Shown: in pieces, positions 20,165 through 29,656 of the stretch
How positions within the stretch are numbered: position 1 is the first letter of the stretch
How the letters are laid out: every line of letters starts with the position of its first letter
Source of the DNA: Flavobacteriales bacterium
Lineage (GTDB): Bacteria > Bacteroidota > Bacteroidia > Flavobacteriales > Flavobacteriaceae
NCBI GenBank assembly: GCA_027024205.1
Contig: JALVST010000123.1
Location: 1 to 64,000, forward strand
Direction: 5' to 3'
Length of the DNA: 64,000 nt
The notes under the pieces: model-generated
What the model was told of the DNA's origin: nothing
The model's database searches: none
Seen by the model: only the letters and a program-made list of their open reading frames with translations
Program-made: the position numbers and the translations under genes

Positions 20165-20808
20165 ATTTAAAAAAGGAGTTCCCTTATCTATTATTAATTG
20201 TCATGCCGTTTGTTTATTTGGCATATATTTGGAAAGATTTACCCGGAAAAGTCCCGATGCATTGGAACATAAACGGAAAAATTGACAGATATGGCAGTAA
20301 AACCGAATTATTAGCGGTTATATTTATGATGCCGGTTTTGACATATTTAATCTTGTTATTTGTACCGAAAATCGATCCGAAAGGTCAAATTGAGAAAATG
20401 GGCAACAAATACGGACAAATTAAGTTTTTCCTGGTAACTTTTATGTCCGTTTTGTCTTTATTCATTATTTATTCGGTTAAAACCCGGACACTTGCTAATC
20501 CTAATTATGTTTTTCTATTGATAGGCGTATTATATATCATTTTGGGTAATTATTTTAAAACTATTAAGCCGAATTATTTTATTGGTATCAGAACACCGTG
20601 GACGTTGGAAAACGAAACGGTTTGGAAAACAACACACGAATTAGCCGGAAAATTGTGGTTTGCCGGTGGCATTTTTGTAGTTTTATTGAGCATGGTTTTG
20701 GATAAATTGGCAAATCTTTATGTATTTTTCACAATAACCATGCTCATCATTTTGATACCTGTAATTTATTCCTATAAAAAATTTCAACATCTGAAAACTC
20801 TTGAATAA
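20161..20808 (+). CDS. sdpI: SdpI-family membrane protein (DUF1648 plus SdpI)
   Basis: KVPMHWNINGKIDRYGSK; NYFKTIKPNYFIGIRTPWTLENETVWKTTHELAGKLWFAGG. Confidence 0.9.
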   Translation: MNLKKEFPYLLLIVMPFVYLAYIWKDLPGKVPMHWNINGKIDRYGSKTELLAVIFMMPVLTYLILLFVPKIDPKGQIEKMGNKYGQIKFFLVTFMSVLSLFIIYSVKTRTLANPNYVFLLIGVLYIILGNYFKTIKPNYFIGIRTPWTLENETVWKTTHELAGKLWFAGGIFVVLLSMVLDKLANLYVFFTITMLIILIPVIYSYKKFQHLKTLE

Positions 20809-20837
20809 TAAAATTTATTCATATTAATTTTTAACCC

Positions 20838-20889
20838 GGTCACTTTGATATAATTTTGCTCCTCACGTCGCAAAATCACTCAGTGACCT
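20838..20889 (+). repeat. 52-bp intergenic element (copy 2)
   Basis: GGTCACTTTGATATAATTTTGCTCCTCACGTCGCAAAATCACTCAGTGACCT. Confidence 0.8.
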
Positions 20890-21002
20890 GCTACGTATGT
20901 GTCTGAGTGCTGTGAGCGGAGCGAACAGTGTAACGAAGCAACAAGCACTTCAAGACAATCCCCTCCGGCGAATGCCGGATCGGAACCATCCAGTAACCAC
21001 TC

Positions 21003-21105
21003 ATCAATTCATCAACTTGCAAGACAAACTTATGGTATAAAAAAATAATCATTCTTTAAACAACCGAACATATAGTGAAACACAACCAATTATCAATTCA
21101 TCAAA
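21003..21105 (+). repeat. ~89-bp direct-repeat unit locus (ATCAATTCATCAA at 21003 and 21092)
   Basis: ATCAATTCATCAA repeated at 89 bp spacing; internal TTATGGTATAAAAAAATAATCATTC and GTGAAACACAACCAATT match other loci. Confidence 0.65.
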
Positions 21106-21108
21106 AAA

Positions 21109-22659
21109 TCACTGATGTTCAGGTTTGAGTAAATCCATTACGGTTTTGACCGGACTGAAAGTTGCCAAAGGTACTTCTATAAAAACGGTATTCCAGCCGT
21201 CCATAGCGCCATTCCAAAGTCCCGGACGTTCATAAACTTTAACCGGTTTGCCATTGTAGGATTTTTCGGTAACAAACCCGGCAGCTTCATTGACAAATTC
21301 TTTCAAATTAAATTTTTTGCCTTCAAAATCCTTGATACTGATGACCAAATCCACAGGATTAAAATGTGTTGATTGTTTTAAAATACTTTGTTGTTGCGGG
21401 TCATCAGGATTAATTTGTGCTTTTTCGACAATTTGCAGTGATTTGATACCGTTTTTATCTTTGGCCCAAAAAGGACCGCCTCCGGGTTCACCGGTATTTT
21501 TTACCATTCCTGCCACTCGTAACGGTCTATTGAGTTTGTAAGCCAAATAACGTCTTTTACCACTGTTGTTTAGGGTGTCATAGCCTTCAATGAAACGGAT
21601 ATTTAATTTTTGTAAGGCAAAATTTTCAATTTCCGAAAGTGTTTCGCCTATAGGCTTCTCTTTTTGAAGTATTTTCAAATAATGTCTTGTTTTGCCCAAT
21701 AATTCCATTAAATAACCGGCAAGGATTTTTTTATAATGCACTGTCGTTAGTTGTGCTTCTCCTTTTTGAACGTTATCGATATTTTTGATAAAAATAATAT
21801 CTGCCTCCAAATCTTGAATATTGTCTATCAAACTACCGTGACCACCCGGTCTGAATACCAATTTTCCAGCATCATCTCTTACTAATTCACCGGTAGCCAT
21901 ATCCAGCATAACCGTATCAGTTTCCGGTTTTTGGTATGAATTGGAAATATCTATAGAATGGTCAAGATTAACTTGTTGCACCAGTTGGTCAAACATTTGT
22001 TGATGTTGGGGAGAAATACTAAAAGAAACAATAGGTTTTTGCCGGCCGGTCGCTGTATAGGCACGGACTTCCGTTAAATGTTCTTCAAGGGCTGTTTTAG
22101 TAATGTTTTTACCGTAACGGTGAAATTTGATAAAAGCTTTCGGTTTACGGGCATAAGCCAAACCTTCATCCGAAATGGTAAAATGGATTAATTGCCAAAC
22201 TTGTTCGTTTTCGTCCAGTTGAAAGTAGCCGGGGAAATTTTCTTTGATAACGTCCATCACATCTTGATAGAAAGCATAACCAGGAAAATTATTGAGAAAA
22301 TCATCCAAATCCGGTTCCATATTTTTTAGCTGATGTTGACGAACAAACCGTTCGTAATAATGTCGCCCGGGTTGGAAATTTTGATGAAAAAATACCCAAT
22401 CTTTAAACATACGGGTAGCCGCTCCCGATGCCGGTACAAATTTTTGCAGGGTATATTGTTCTTTATTTTGTTCAAACAAATTGAGATATGTCTGTTGTGC
22501 CGTTTCATCCGGTTTTACAATACCGTTTGATACGGTTGCCGGTTCAATGACTTTTGTAAACGGTAAGCCGTTATTCAAAATATCAATTTGGCGTTGCACT
22601 TCTTCAAGGCTTAGACCGTGTTCTTTTATTTGAGCAATATCTTCCGGAGAGAATTTCAT
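21109..22659 (-). CDS. DUF4301 family protein
   Basis: LQKFVPASGAATRMFKDWVFF, FRPGGHGSLIDNIQDLEADIIFIKNIDN, RPLRVAGMVKNTGEPGGGPFWAKD. Confidence 0.88.
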   Translation of the reverse strand: MKFSPEDIAQIKEHGLSLEEVQRQIDILNNGLPFTKVIEPATVSNGIVKPDETAQQTYLNLFEQNKEQYTLQKFVPASGAATRMFKDWVFFHQNFQPGRHYYERFVRQHQLKNMEPDLDDFLNNFPGYAFYQDVMDVIKENFPGYFQLDENEQVWQLIHFTISDEGLAYARKPKAFIKFHRYGKNITKTALEEHLTEVRAYTATGRQKPIVSFSISPQHQQMFDQLVQQVNLDHSIDISNSYQKPETDTVMLDMATGELVRDDAGKLVFRPGGHGSLIDNIQDLEADIIFIKNIDNVQKGEAQLTTVHYKKILAGYLMELLGKTRHYLKILQKEKPIGETLSEIENFALQKLNIRFIEGYDTLNNSGKRRYLAYKLNRPLRVAGMVKNTGEPGGGPFWAKDKNGIKSLQIVEKAQINPDDPQQQSILKQSTHFNPVDLVISIKDFEGKKFNLKEFVNEAAGFVTEKSYNGKPVKVYERPGLWNGAMDGWNTVFIEVPLATFSPVKTVMDLLKPEHQ

Positions 22660-22740
22660 AATTGTTTTTTACAAAGATAAAATTTAGTTGAACGATAAAG
22701 GTTAAAAGTTTAAAATTTTTTTTCCCGATTTAATAGCGAT

Positions 22741-23229
22741 TTATTTGATAACCAAAATACCGCCATTTCCAAATTTATGGTAAGACGCATCCATATATTT
22801 AAAGCCGTTATGACGTAATATTTTTTCTATTTCTTTTCTCAAAACGCCTTTTCCTTCCCCGTGTATCAATATGAATTCTTTATGATGTTTTCTTTTCATC
22901 TCTTGTAAAATCCTTTTGACTTCATTGAGTTGCATCTCAAGTTTTTGAGCGGGAGAAAGATGATGATGTTTTGCTTGAAGTTTCTCAATATGTAGATCAA
23001 AAACAGGTATTTTGTTATAATCTTGCTTTATTGTTTTTTTAACAAGTTTTTCTTTTGGTTTATGGAGATTAATCGTGTCTAAAATATTTCCTATTGCAAC
23101 CACTTTTTCAATCGGTAATTGTAATGTAAAACCATCATCAGTTTTAAAGAAAACCATTTGATTTTCAATTTTTTCCACAGTGCCTTCCAAGTTGTCGTCA
23201 ATAGCGGAAATTCTATCACCGCGTTTCAT
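22741..23229 (-). CDS. Smr-domain protein
   Basis: VFDLHIEKL...EFILIHGEGKGVLRKEIEKILRHNGFKYMDASYHKFGNGGILVIK. Confidence 0.82.
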   Translation of the reverse strand: MKRGDRISAIDDNLEGTVEKIENQMVFFKTDDGFTLQLPIEKVVAIGNILDTINLHKPKEKLVKKTIKQDYNKIPVFDLHIEKLQAKHHHLSPAQKLEMQLNEVKRILQEMKRKHHKEFILIHGEGKGVLRKEIEKILRHNGFKYMDASYHKFGNGGILVIK

Positions 23230-23530
23230 TGTTTTCTTTTTTGTTCGTGTTTTTAATCATCTCTTCCAAAGAGGGGATATCCGGATTTTTGTATTTAGAT
23301 ATTTCTTTTTTATCTGTGTCTTCTTTTGGCTTCGGATTGTCATAAGCCCAGTTTTTGGTCGATTTGAATAAACTGTATATTAATATGATGAGTAGAAAAA
23401 TCATCAACCAGAAGTTTTGTTGATCGTCCGGTTTTGTTTTAATAAAAAAGAGCATACCTCCCGATAGGAATATCAGGAGGAAATAGATAAATTGCGCTCT
23501 TTTGGGTTTGTTATGAATTTTCTTGTTCAT
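23216..23530 (-). CDS. Small membrane protein of unknown function
   Basis: [25 protein letters not shown]...; two hydrophobic segments; start corrected to the internal ATG; overlaps both neighbours. Confidence 0.65.
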   Translation of the reverse strand: MNKKIHNKPKRAQFIYFLLIFLSGGMLFFIKTKPDDQQNFWLMIFLLIILIYSLFKSTKNWAYDNPKPKEDTDKKEISKYKNPDIPSLEEMIKNTNKKENNETR

Positions 23531-24770
23531 ATTCCGCAATGGATTTTTTGATAATGTCAATAGCTTCACGCAATTGCATTTCGTTGATGACAAGTGGTGG
23601 TGCAAAACGAATAATATTACCGTGTGTCGGTTTGGCCAACAGACCGTTTTCGGCTAATTTCAAACAGATATTCCAAGCGGTTTCGCTTTCTTCGGTATCG
23701 TCAATTATGATAGCATTGAGTAAGCCTTTGCCGCGTACTTGTTTTACCAGTTTGGATCTATCCACTATTTTTTGCATTTGTTTGCGGAAAATTTTTCCCA
23801 TTTTATCGGCATTTTCGGCTAATTTTTCTTCTTTAACCACGGTCAAAGCGGCAATGGCCACATTGGCGGCAACCGGATTACCTCCAAAAGTAGAACCGTG
23901 TTGTCCGGGTTTGATAGCCAGCATAATATCGTCATTGGCTAAGACTGCTGACACAGGATAAACACCGCCGGATAAAGCTTTCCCCAAAATCAAAATATCA
24001 GGTTTAACATTTTCATGGTCAACGGCTAATAATTTGCCGGTTCGGGCAATGCCTGTTTGCACTTCGTCTGCTATAAACAAACAACCGTATTTTTCACAAA
24101 TTGCTTTGGCGCTTTTGAGGTAGCCGTCCCTCGGGACATATACACCGGCTTCCCCTTGAATCGGCTCTACCAAAAATCCAATTGTATTCGGATTAGCTTT
24201 AACGGCTTCTTCAAGTGCGTTCAAATTGTCATAAGGGATTTTGGTAAATCCGGGTGTATAGGGACCAAAATGGTCTCTGGCTTCCGGATCGTTGGAAAAC
24301 GAAATAATCGTTGTAGTACGTCCGTGAAAATTGCCTTCGGCGACGATGATATTCGCTGCATTTTCCGGGATACCTTTTTTCTCATAAGCCCATTTTCTAG
24401 CCAGTTTAATAGCAGTTTCAACGGCTTCGGCACCGGTGTTCATCGGTAAGAGTTTGTCATAGCCGAAATATTCCGTGGCAAATTTTTCGTATAAACCCAA
24501 TTTATCATTGTAAAAAGCTCTTGAAGTCAGAGCCAAACGTTCGGCTTGTTCTTTAAGGGCATTGACTATTTTCGGGTGTCCGTGCCCTTGATTGACCGCT
24601 GAATAAGCGGATAAAAAGTCAAAATATTGTTTTCCGTCTACATCCCACAGATAAACGCCTTTACCTCTTGTCAAAACAACGGGAAGCGGATGGTAATTAT
24701 GAGCGCCATACTTATCCTCATAAGCAATAGCTTGCTCTTTGGTTAATGCCGGATTTATTGTTGTATTCAT
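23511..24770 (-). CDS. rocD: Ornithine--oxo-acid transaminase
   Basis: [47 protein letters not shown]; start corrected to MNTTINPAL. Confidence 0.92.
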   Translation of the reverse strand: MNTTINPALTKEQAIAYEDKYGAHNYHPLPVVLTRGKGVYLWDVDGKQYFDFLSAYSAVNQGHGHPKIVNALKEQAERLALTSRAFYNDKLGLYEKFATEYFGYDKLLPMNTGAEAVETAIKLARKWAYEKKGIPENAANIIVAEGNFHGRTTTIISFSNDPEARDHFGPYTPGFTKIPYDNLNALEEAVKANPNTIGFLVEPIQGEAGVYVPRDGYLKSAKAICEKYGCLFIADEVQTGIARTGKLLAVDHENVKPDILILGKALSGGVYPVSAVLANDDIMLAIKPGQHGSTFGGNPVAANVAIAALTVVKEEKLAENADKMGKIFRKQMQKIVDRSKLVKQVRGKGLLNAIIIDDTEESETAWNICLKLAENGLLAKPTHGNIIRFAPPLVINEMQLREAIDIIKKSIAEYEQENS

Positions 24771-24873
24771 TTTTCGATATTTTTTTATGGTCAAAAATAA
24801 GAATTTACGGGGATAATAGATTGTTTTTTACGAAAAAATATTTTTTTTACAAATCTTTATTTTAAGGGCGTTT

Positions 24874-25013
24874 ACAGGCTATCCGCTTGTAGTCGTCTTG
24901 TTCCGCTCTGTTGTTTTAACGGCGGTGCGGGGGCTTCCTCCGGTCGCCGCCACCCGCCGTAAAACAATCAGGCGCAACTGCGACGAGCTACCGCTTCTAT
25001 CCTTAACGCAGGG
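24874..25013. repeat. Large imperfect intergenic palindrome, GC-rich core
   Basis: Core arms TGTTGTTTTAACGGCGGTG (24909) and CACCCGCCGTAAAACAATCA (24951-24970); outer arms GCTTGTAGTCGTCTTGTTCCG / GCAACTGCGACGAGCTACCGC. Confidence 0.7.
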
Positions 25014-25250
25014 CAAACGATTGGTGAGATAATTTTGTCGCAAGTGTCAAACACTCTCAGGAAATAGCGGGAAAATGAAAAAAAACAATTTGTAACAAAA
25101 ATTTTCTATAATAATATCACCCTTTCGGGGTTTCACCGGTTATATTTATCGGTTAGTATATACGCCGTAGCGGGCTTATATTCTCTTGTTTTTTTGATTT
25201 ACTCATCAAAGATAGCAAAATTTCTGCGAATTTTATAAATTATCTACCGA

Positions 25251-25271
25251 CAAAAATTCTCAGAATTTTTG
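25251..25271. repeat. Perfect 10-bp-arm palindrome CAAAAATTCT C AGAATTTTTG
   Basis: Read directly. Confidence 0.85.
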
Positions 25272-25491
25272 CGGTGTAAGGAAGCCCAAACCAACCAATT
25301 AAGCACCAAATCCCGTTATGGGGTATATACATTGTTGGCGGTAGTATTTATTTTTCCATTTTTCCTTTTCGGTTAACGGTTCTTGATTTCCAATAATATC
25401 AACGTCTAATTCTATCTTTTTTTTCTGATTTCATTATATCAAATTTTAATAATTCAAACGCCTTATTGTTGTTGTTTTTTTGAGTTTTATT

Positions 25492-25794
25492 TTATAAATC
25501 AAAGGATAAATTTAGATTACCACCTAATCCGTCTCGTATTATTCTAATCAATGTTGATAATCTGATATCGCTTGCATTATTTTCAATCCTTGAAATATAA
25601 CTTTTTGTTGTTCCAACCTTTTCGGCAAGTTCTTTTTGCGTTAAATGTTGTTTTTTTCTTGCTTCTTGAATTAGGACACCAATTTTGAAAGCTTCAAAAC
25701 CTTCATCAAATTCATTTCTGGTTTTGGTTCCTTTTTTACCATATTTTTTATCAATGTGGTCGTCCCACGATGTAATGTTCTTATTTGTTTTCAT
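25492..25794 (-). CDS. higA: XRE-family antitoxin, HigA-like
   Basis: [48 protein letters not shown]_3; 14-bp overlap with the toxin. Confidence 0.85.
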   Translation of the reverse strand: MKTNKNITSWDDHIDKKYGKKGTKTRNEFDEGFEAFKIGVLIQEARKKQHLTQKELAEKVGTTKSYISRIENNASDIRLSTLIRIIRDGLGGNLNLSFDL

Positions 25795-26152
25795 AATATT
25801 CCTTTTTTAATTTCTCAGCTCGTTTAATTTCATTTTTAGGTGTTTTCTTTGTTTTCTTTTGAAATCCGCTTAATAAGATTATTAAATCTCCGTTATCAAA
25901 GAAACAAAATATTCGATAAATTCCTTTGTTAGCATCCACTCTTATTTCCCATAAATCATCAGTGTTTGTCAATTTCTTAAAGAATTTCTTTGGCACAATC
26001 GGTGTTGTTTTAATCAACTCCATTGTATAATCAATCTTTAATTGAACTTTTGCGTTTTGATTATTATAAAAATCCCAAAAGTGATTTTTATAAATGCCAA
26101 TATTTCTATTTTTCCGTTCTTTTTTACTAAATTGCTTGTATTTTACTTGCAA
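25781..26152 (-). CDS. higB: RelE/HigB-like toxin (phage Gp49-like)
   Basis: [61 protein letters not shown]. Confidence 0.88.
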   Translation of the reverse strand: MQVKYKQFSKKERKNRNIGIYKNHFWDFYNNQNAKVQLKIDYTMELIKTTPIVPKKFFKKLTNTDDLWEIRVDANKGIYRIFCFFDNGDLIILLSGFQKKTKKTPKNEIKRAEKLKKEYYENK

Positions 26153-26344
26153 AGTTATCTAATTAGATAACATTATGCAAATTTTATTCCTTTTTTTTAC
26201 AAAAAATTTATTTGGGAATTATTTGATTTATAACAAATGAAAAGAAATTTTAAAAAAATCTGTTTTAATTATTTTTTGTTAGTTTGTATTCGTTTTTATT
26301 ACCGCCAACGGTTATCTCTTAATAAAAGCTGTAATTTGCACATT

Positions 26345-26396
26345 GGTACGATTTTGTTCTTACGCCCTAATGTAAGTCAGGGTCACTCAGCGACCT
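26345..26396 (+). repeat. 52-bp intergenic element (copy 3, degenerate)
   Basis: GGTACGATTTTGTTCTTACGCCCTAATGTAAGTCAGGGTCACTCAGCGACCT; same length and similar ends as copies 1, 2 and 4. Confidence 0.6.
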
Positions 26397-26400
26397 TTCG

Positions 26401-26672
26401 TCAATTTAAAAGACGTAAATACAGTATGAAACGAAAAATATTCATAAAAACACTTAAATATGCAATGAATCACAACAAGTCATTAATTCATCAATATACA
26501 AATCGAACTTATGTTTTGAAACGAAAAGAATTCATAAAATACATTAGTTATCATTGAAGTACGATAAATCATCAATTTCAAAGACGAATATAAGGTATGA
26601 AATAATGAGCAAACATCAAGGAATGCAATACACTATGAACCGGAACAAGTCCTCATTTCCTCAATTCATCAA
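26401..26672 (+). repeat. Tandem array of three ~81-90 bp degenerate units plus partial fourth
   Basis: TCAATTT/TCAATAT/TCAATTT/TCAATTC starts at 26401, 26491, 26572, 26661; internal TATGAAACGAAAAATATTCATAAAA and TTTGAAACGAAAAGAATTCATAAAA. Confidence 0.7.
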
Positions 26673-29308
26673 AACAAAGTCGGTTGGTCGTTATCATCCG
26701 GTTTCTTTTGTTCTGACTCATCGATCTTTTCTTCGGGTTTTGGAATTTTAATTTCAAACGGAATATCATCCGGATTTTGCTCAACCGGGTCATTTCCTGC
26801 ATCCGGTTCCACACTTTCTACGGTAGGCGGTTCATAAGTCAAAGAAGGCAGGATTTCTATTTTCTTAATTTTTTTCTTACTTAAAAGATTACCTTGCGCT
26901 TTGATACCTTTGATACCGATAAATTCGCCAACATTTATCTCTTGTGGCGGCTTTTGATCTTTGCCACGCTCTTTGGTAAAATGCAGGTTCCAAACCGGTA
27001 ACCAATCATAAGCAATTTGTAAGAGTTGCGCATTTTCAGGGATAAAAGCTTCTTCGCGTTTAAGATCGTCTATCAGAAAACGTTTAATAAAATACCGGTC
27101 TTTATCTTTATCGTAATAGGCGGCGGTAACGGGTTTTCCGGGTTCGTATTTTTCTAGCAAGATCATATTATCCGGAAAATGTTTTTCGAGGTCGGGAATA
27201 AATTTGGAGACACGACCGTCTTTCAAAATCATTACCAGTTGGTCATTGCCGCTGAATTCTCCCAAAAATTTGCCGCGTTCTTCGGTATTGAGGCGTTGTA
27301 CCACTTCGTCAAACCAGATTTTACGAGGTTTTAAGGTCGAAACGCCTGCTTCTTTGAGTTTAATGGTTTTGACAGGCAATTTGGTTACAAGATTGCCCCG
27401 TACACCACGGCCTTTGATAGTCAAATCTTTAAAATCAATATCGAATTTTGTTTTCCGCAAGCTACCGGTTTGTCGCAGGTAAACGGTTACTACTTCGGCT
27501 TCGCCGTTTGGGTTGACAGATAGATATAAAATTTCCGATCCGGGATTGCCGGAAGTTAAGTCATATTCTTTGTCACGGGTTACGCCGCTGACAAAAAAGC
27601 GTTTCATATATGAAGGACCGCGTTTCCCGTCCCGGTATATCATGTTGTAAATTGTGCGTTTATCTTTTTTCTTAAAAACGTTGATGTAAATAATGTCTTT
27701 ACCGAAAAACTTTTTATCGGTCACTTTGGAGACCATCATTTTACCGTCTTTACGTATCACAATAATATCGTCTATATCCGATACATCGGCAACATATTCG
27801 TCTTTACGTAAGGATGTGCCTGCAAAACCTTCTTTACGATTGACATACAATTTGACATTACGCATGACCACTTTGGTCGCTTCGATATCTTCAAAAGCTT
27901 TTATTTCGGTTTTACGTTCCCGTCCTTTGCCGTATTTTTTCTTGATATTTTTAAAGAAGTCAATCGTATAATCGATAATGTGTTCCAGATGATGTTGTTT
28001 CTCGGCAATTTTTTCTTCGATTGCTTCGATATTTTTACGGGCTTTGTCTATATCGTATTTAGAGATTCTCTTGATTTTTATTTCGGTCAGCCGCACGATA
28101 TCTTCTTCGGTAACAGGCCGTTTCAGATGTTTAATGTGCGGTTTTAAACCTTTATCAATAGCTTTGAGAACGCCTTCCCAAGTAGTTTCCTGTTCAATAT
28201 CACGATAGATACGGTTTTCGATAAAGATACGTTCCAACGAAGCGGCATGCCATTGGTCTTGAAGTTCTTGCAATTCGATTTCCAATTCTTGTCGCAACAA
28301 TTCCACGGTGCGCCGGGTCGAGCGTTCCAAAATTTCGCTGACGCCTAAAAACAACGGTTTATTATTTTCTATCACTACGGCCAAAGGAGAAATGGACATT
28401 TCGCAGTTGGTAAATGCATAGAGTGCATCAATGGTTTTATCCGGCGATACGCCCGGTGGTAAGTGCAAACGTATTTCGACATTTTCGCTCGTGTTATCTT
28501 CTATTTTTTTGACTTTTATTTTTCCTTTGTTGTTAGCCTTGATGATACTGTCAATCAGGCTGCCGGTAGTTGTTTTGTAGGGAATTTCGGTAATAACGAG
28601 TGTCTTGTTATTTTCTATTTTGATTTTTGCCCGTATCCGAATTTTACCGCCACGTTTACCGTCGTTGTAATTGCTGACGTCTATCATACCGCCGGTAGGA
28701 AAATCGGGGTACAAGGAAAATTTTTTGCCTTGTAAAACTTTAATAGATGCGTCTATCAGTTCGTTAAAATTGTGGGGCAGAATAGTTGTAGATAGTCCGA
28801 CGGCAATCCCTTCGGCCCCTTGCGCCAAGACGATGGGAAATTTTGCCGGCAGATTGACCGGTTCTTTTTTACGCCCATCGTAAGAAGCCGCCCAAGTAGT
28901 AATTTTCGGATTGAACAACACATCCAAGGCAAATTTTGATAAGCGGGCTTCAATATACCGTGAAGCAGCGGCACTGTCGCCTGTCAAGATATTACCCCAG
29001 TTTCCTTGTGTATCTATCAGCAGGTCTTTTTGTCCCATATTGACCATGGCATCGGCAATGGAGGCGTCGCCGTGCGGGTGGTATTGCATCGTATGTCCGA
29101 CCAGATTGGCAACTTTGTTGTAACGGCCGTCGTGTAATTCACGCATGGCGTGCATAATACGGCGTTGCACAGGCTTAAAACCGTCTTCAATGGCCGGCAC
29201 AGCCCGTTCCAAAATCACATAAGAAGCATAATCCAGAAACCATTCTCTGAATTTGCCTTTGACTTTTTTGATACTTTCTTGTTCGTTATGTTGCTGTTCT
29301 TCGTTCAT
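26669..29308 (-). CDS. parC: DNA topoisomerase IV subunit A
   Basis: FLDYASYVILERAVPAIEDGFKPVQRRIMHAM; DSAAASRYIEARLSKFA; KFPIVLAQGAEGIAVGLSTTILPHNFNELI. Confidence 0.92.
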   Translation of the reverse strand: MNEEQQHNEQESIKKVKGKFREWFLDYASYVILERAVPAIEDGFKPVQRRIMHAMRELHDGRYNKVANLVGHTMQYHPHGDASIADAMVNMGQKDLLIDTQGNWGNILTGDSAAASRYIEARLSKFALDVLFNPKITTWAASYDGRKKEPVNLPAKFPIVLAQGAEGIAVGLSTTILPHNFNELIDASIKVLQGKKFSLYPDFPTGGMIDVSNYNDGKRGGKIRIRAKIKIENNKTLVITEIPYKTTTGSLIDSIIKANNKGKIKVKKIEDNTSENVEIRLHLPPGVSPDKTIDALYAFTNCEMSISPLAVVIENNKPLFLGVSEILERSTRRTVELLRQELEIELQELQDQWHAASLERIFIENRIYRDIEQETTWEGVLKAIDKGLKPHIKHLKRPVTEEDIVRLTEIKIKRISKYDIDKARKNIEAIEEKIAEKQHHLEHIIDYTIDFFKNIKKKYGKGRERKTEIKAFEDIEATKVVMRNVKLYVNRKEGFAGTSLRKDEYVADVSDIDDIIVIRKDGKMMVSKVTDKKFFGKDIIYINVFKKKDKRTIYNMIYRDGKRGPSYMKRFFVSGVTRDKEYDLTSGNPGSEILYLSVNPNGEAEVVTVYLRQTGSLRKTKFDIDFKDLTIKGRGVRGNLVTKLPVKTIKLKEAGVSTLKPRKIWFDEVVQRLNTEERGKFLGEFSGNDQLVMILKDGRVSKFIPDLEKHFPDNMILLEKYEPGKPVTAAYYDKDKDRYFIKRFLIDDLKREEAFIPENAQLLQIAYDWLPVWNLHFTKERGKDQKPPQEINVGEFIGIKGIKAQGNLLSKKKIKKIEILPSLTYEPPTVESVEPDAGNDPVEQNPDDIPFEIKIPKPEEKIDESEQKKPDDNDQPTLF

Positions 29309-29332
29309 TCGTATGGAATAAAATATTTTTTT

Positions 29333-29656
29333 TTAATCTACCAAGGTTTCTTTAATGACCGATTTTAATGCTTTTATTTCTGATTTTGAGAGTTCTCCCA
29401 AAGTTTTGATAATACGCTGTTTGTCAATCGTCCGTATTTGATCTACTACAATCCAACTTGTTTTATCATTATATGAAATTTTAACACGGGTTGGATAATT
29501 ATTTGAAGTAGAAGTAAGCGGTACAATTATAATCGTACGAATATGTTTATTCATTTCGTTAGGTGAAACAATGACACAAGGTCTTGTTTTTTTTATTTCA
29601 CTACCAATAGCAGGATCAAGATTTACTAAAATTATTTGGTATTGCTCAAACTTCAT
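29333..29656 (-). CDS. mazF: MazF/PemK-family toxin
   Basis: GSEIKKTRPCVIVSPNEMNKHIRTIIIVPLTSTSNNYPTRV...WIVVDQIRTIDKQRI. Confidence 0.9.
   Translation of the reverse strand: MKFEQYQIILVNLDPAIGSEIKKTRPCVIVSPNEMNKHIRTIIIVPLTSTSNNYPTRVKISYNDKTSWIVVDQIRTIDKQRIIKTLGELSKSEIKALKSVIKETLVD

Larger units (their letters stand above)
25334..26309. mobile_element. Candidate mobile cassette carrying higBA, bounded by inverted GTTGGCGGTA
   Basis: GTTGGCGGTAGTATTT at 25334 and TTTTTATTACCGCCAAC ending 26309; HigBA-like pair lies between. Confidence 0.45.

Noticed and set aside
25334-26309. Canonical integron attC sites at the higBA cassette ends
   Set aside because: The GTTGGCGGTA ends do not fit the GTTRRRY/RYYYAAC core pattern and no integrase gene is visible.
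26401-26672. CRISPR array
   Set aside because: Units are ~81-90 bp, degenerate throughout, with no short conserved repeat/variable spacer structure and no cas genes.
26237-26751. ORFs 26237..26557 (+) and 26554..26751 (+) as genes
   Set aside because: They run through the 52-bp element, the ~85-bp repeat array and the 3' end of parC on the opposite strand; composition looks non-coding.
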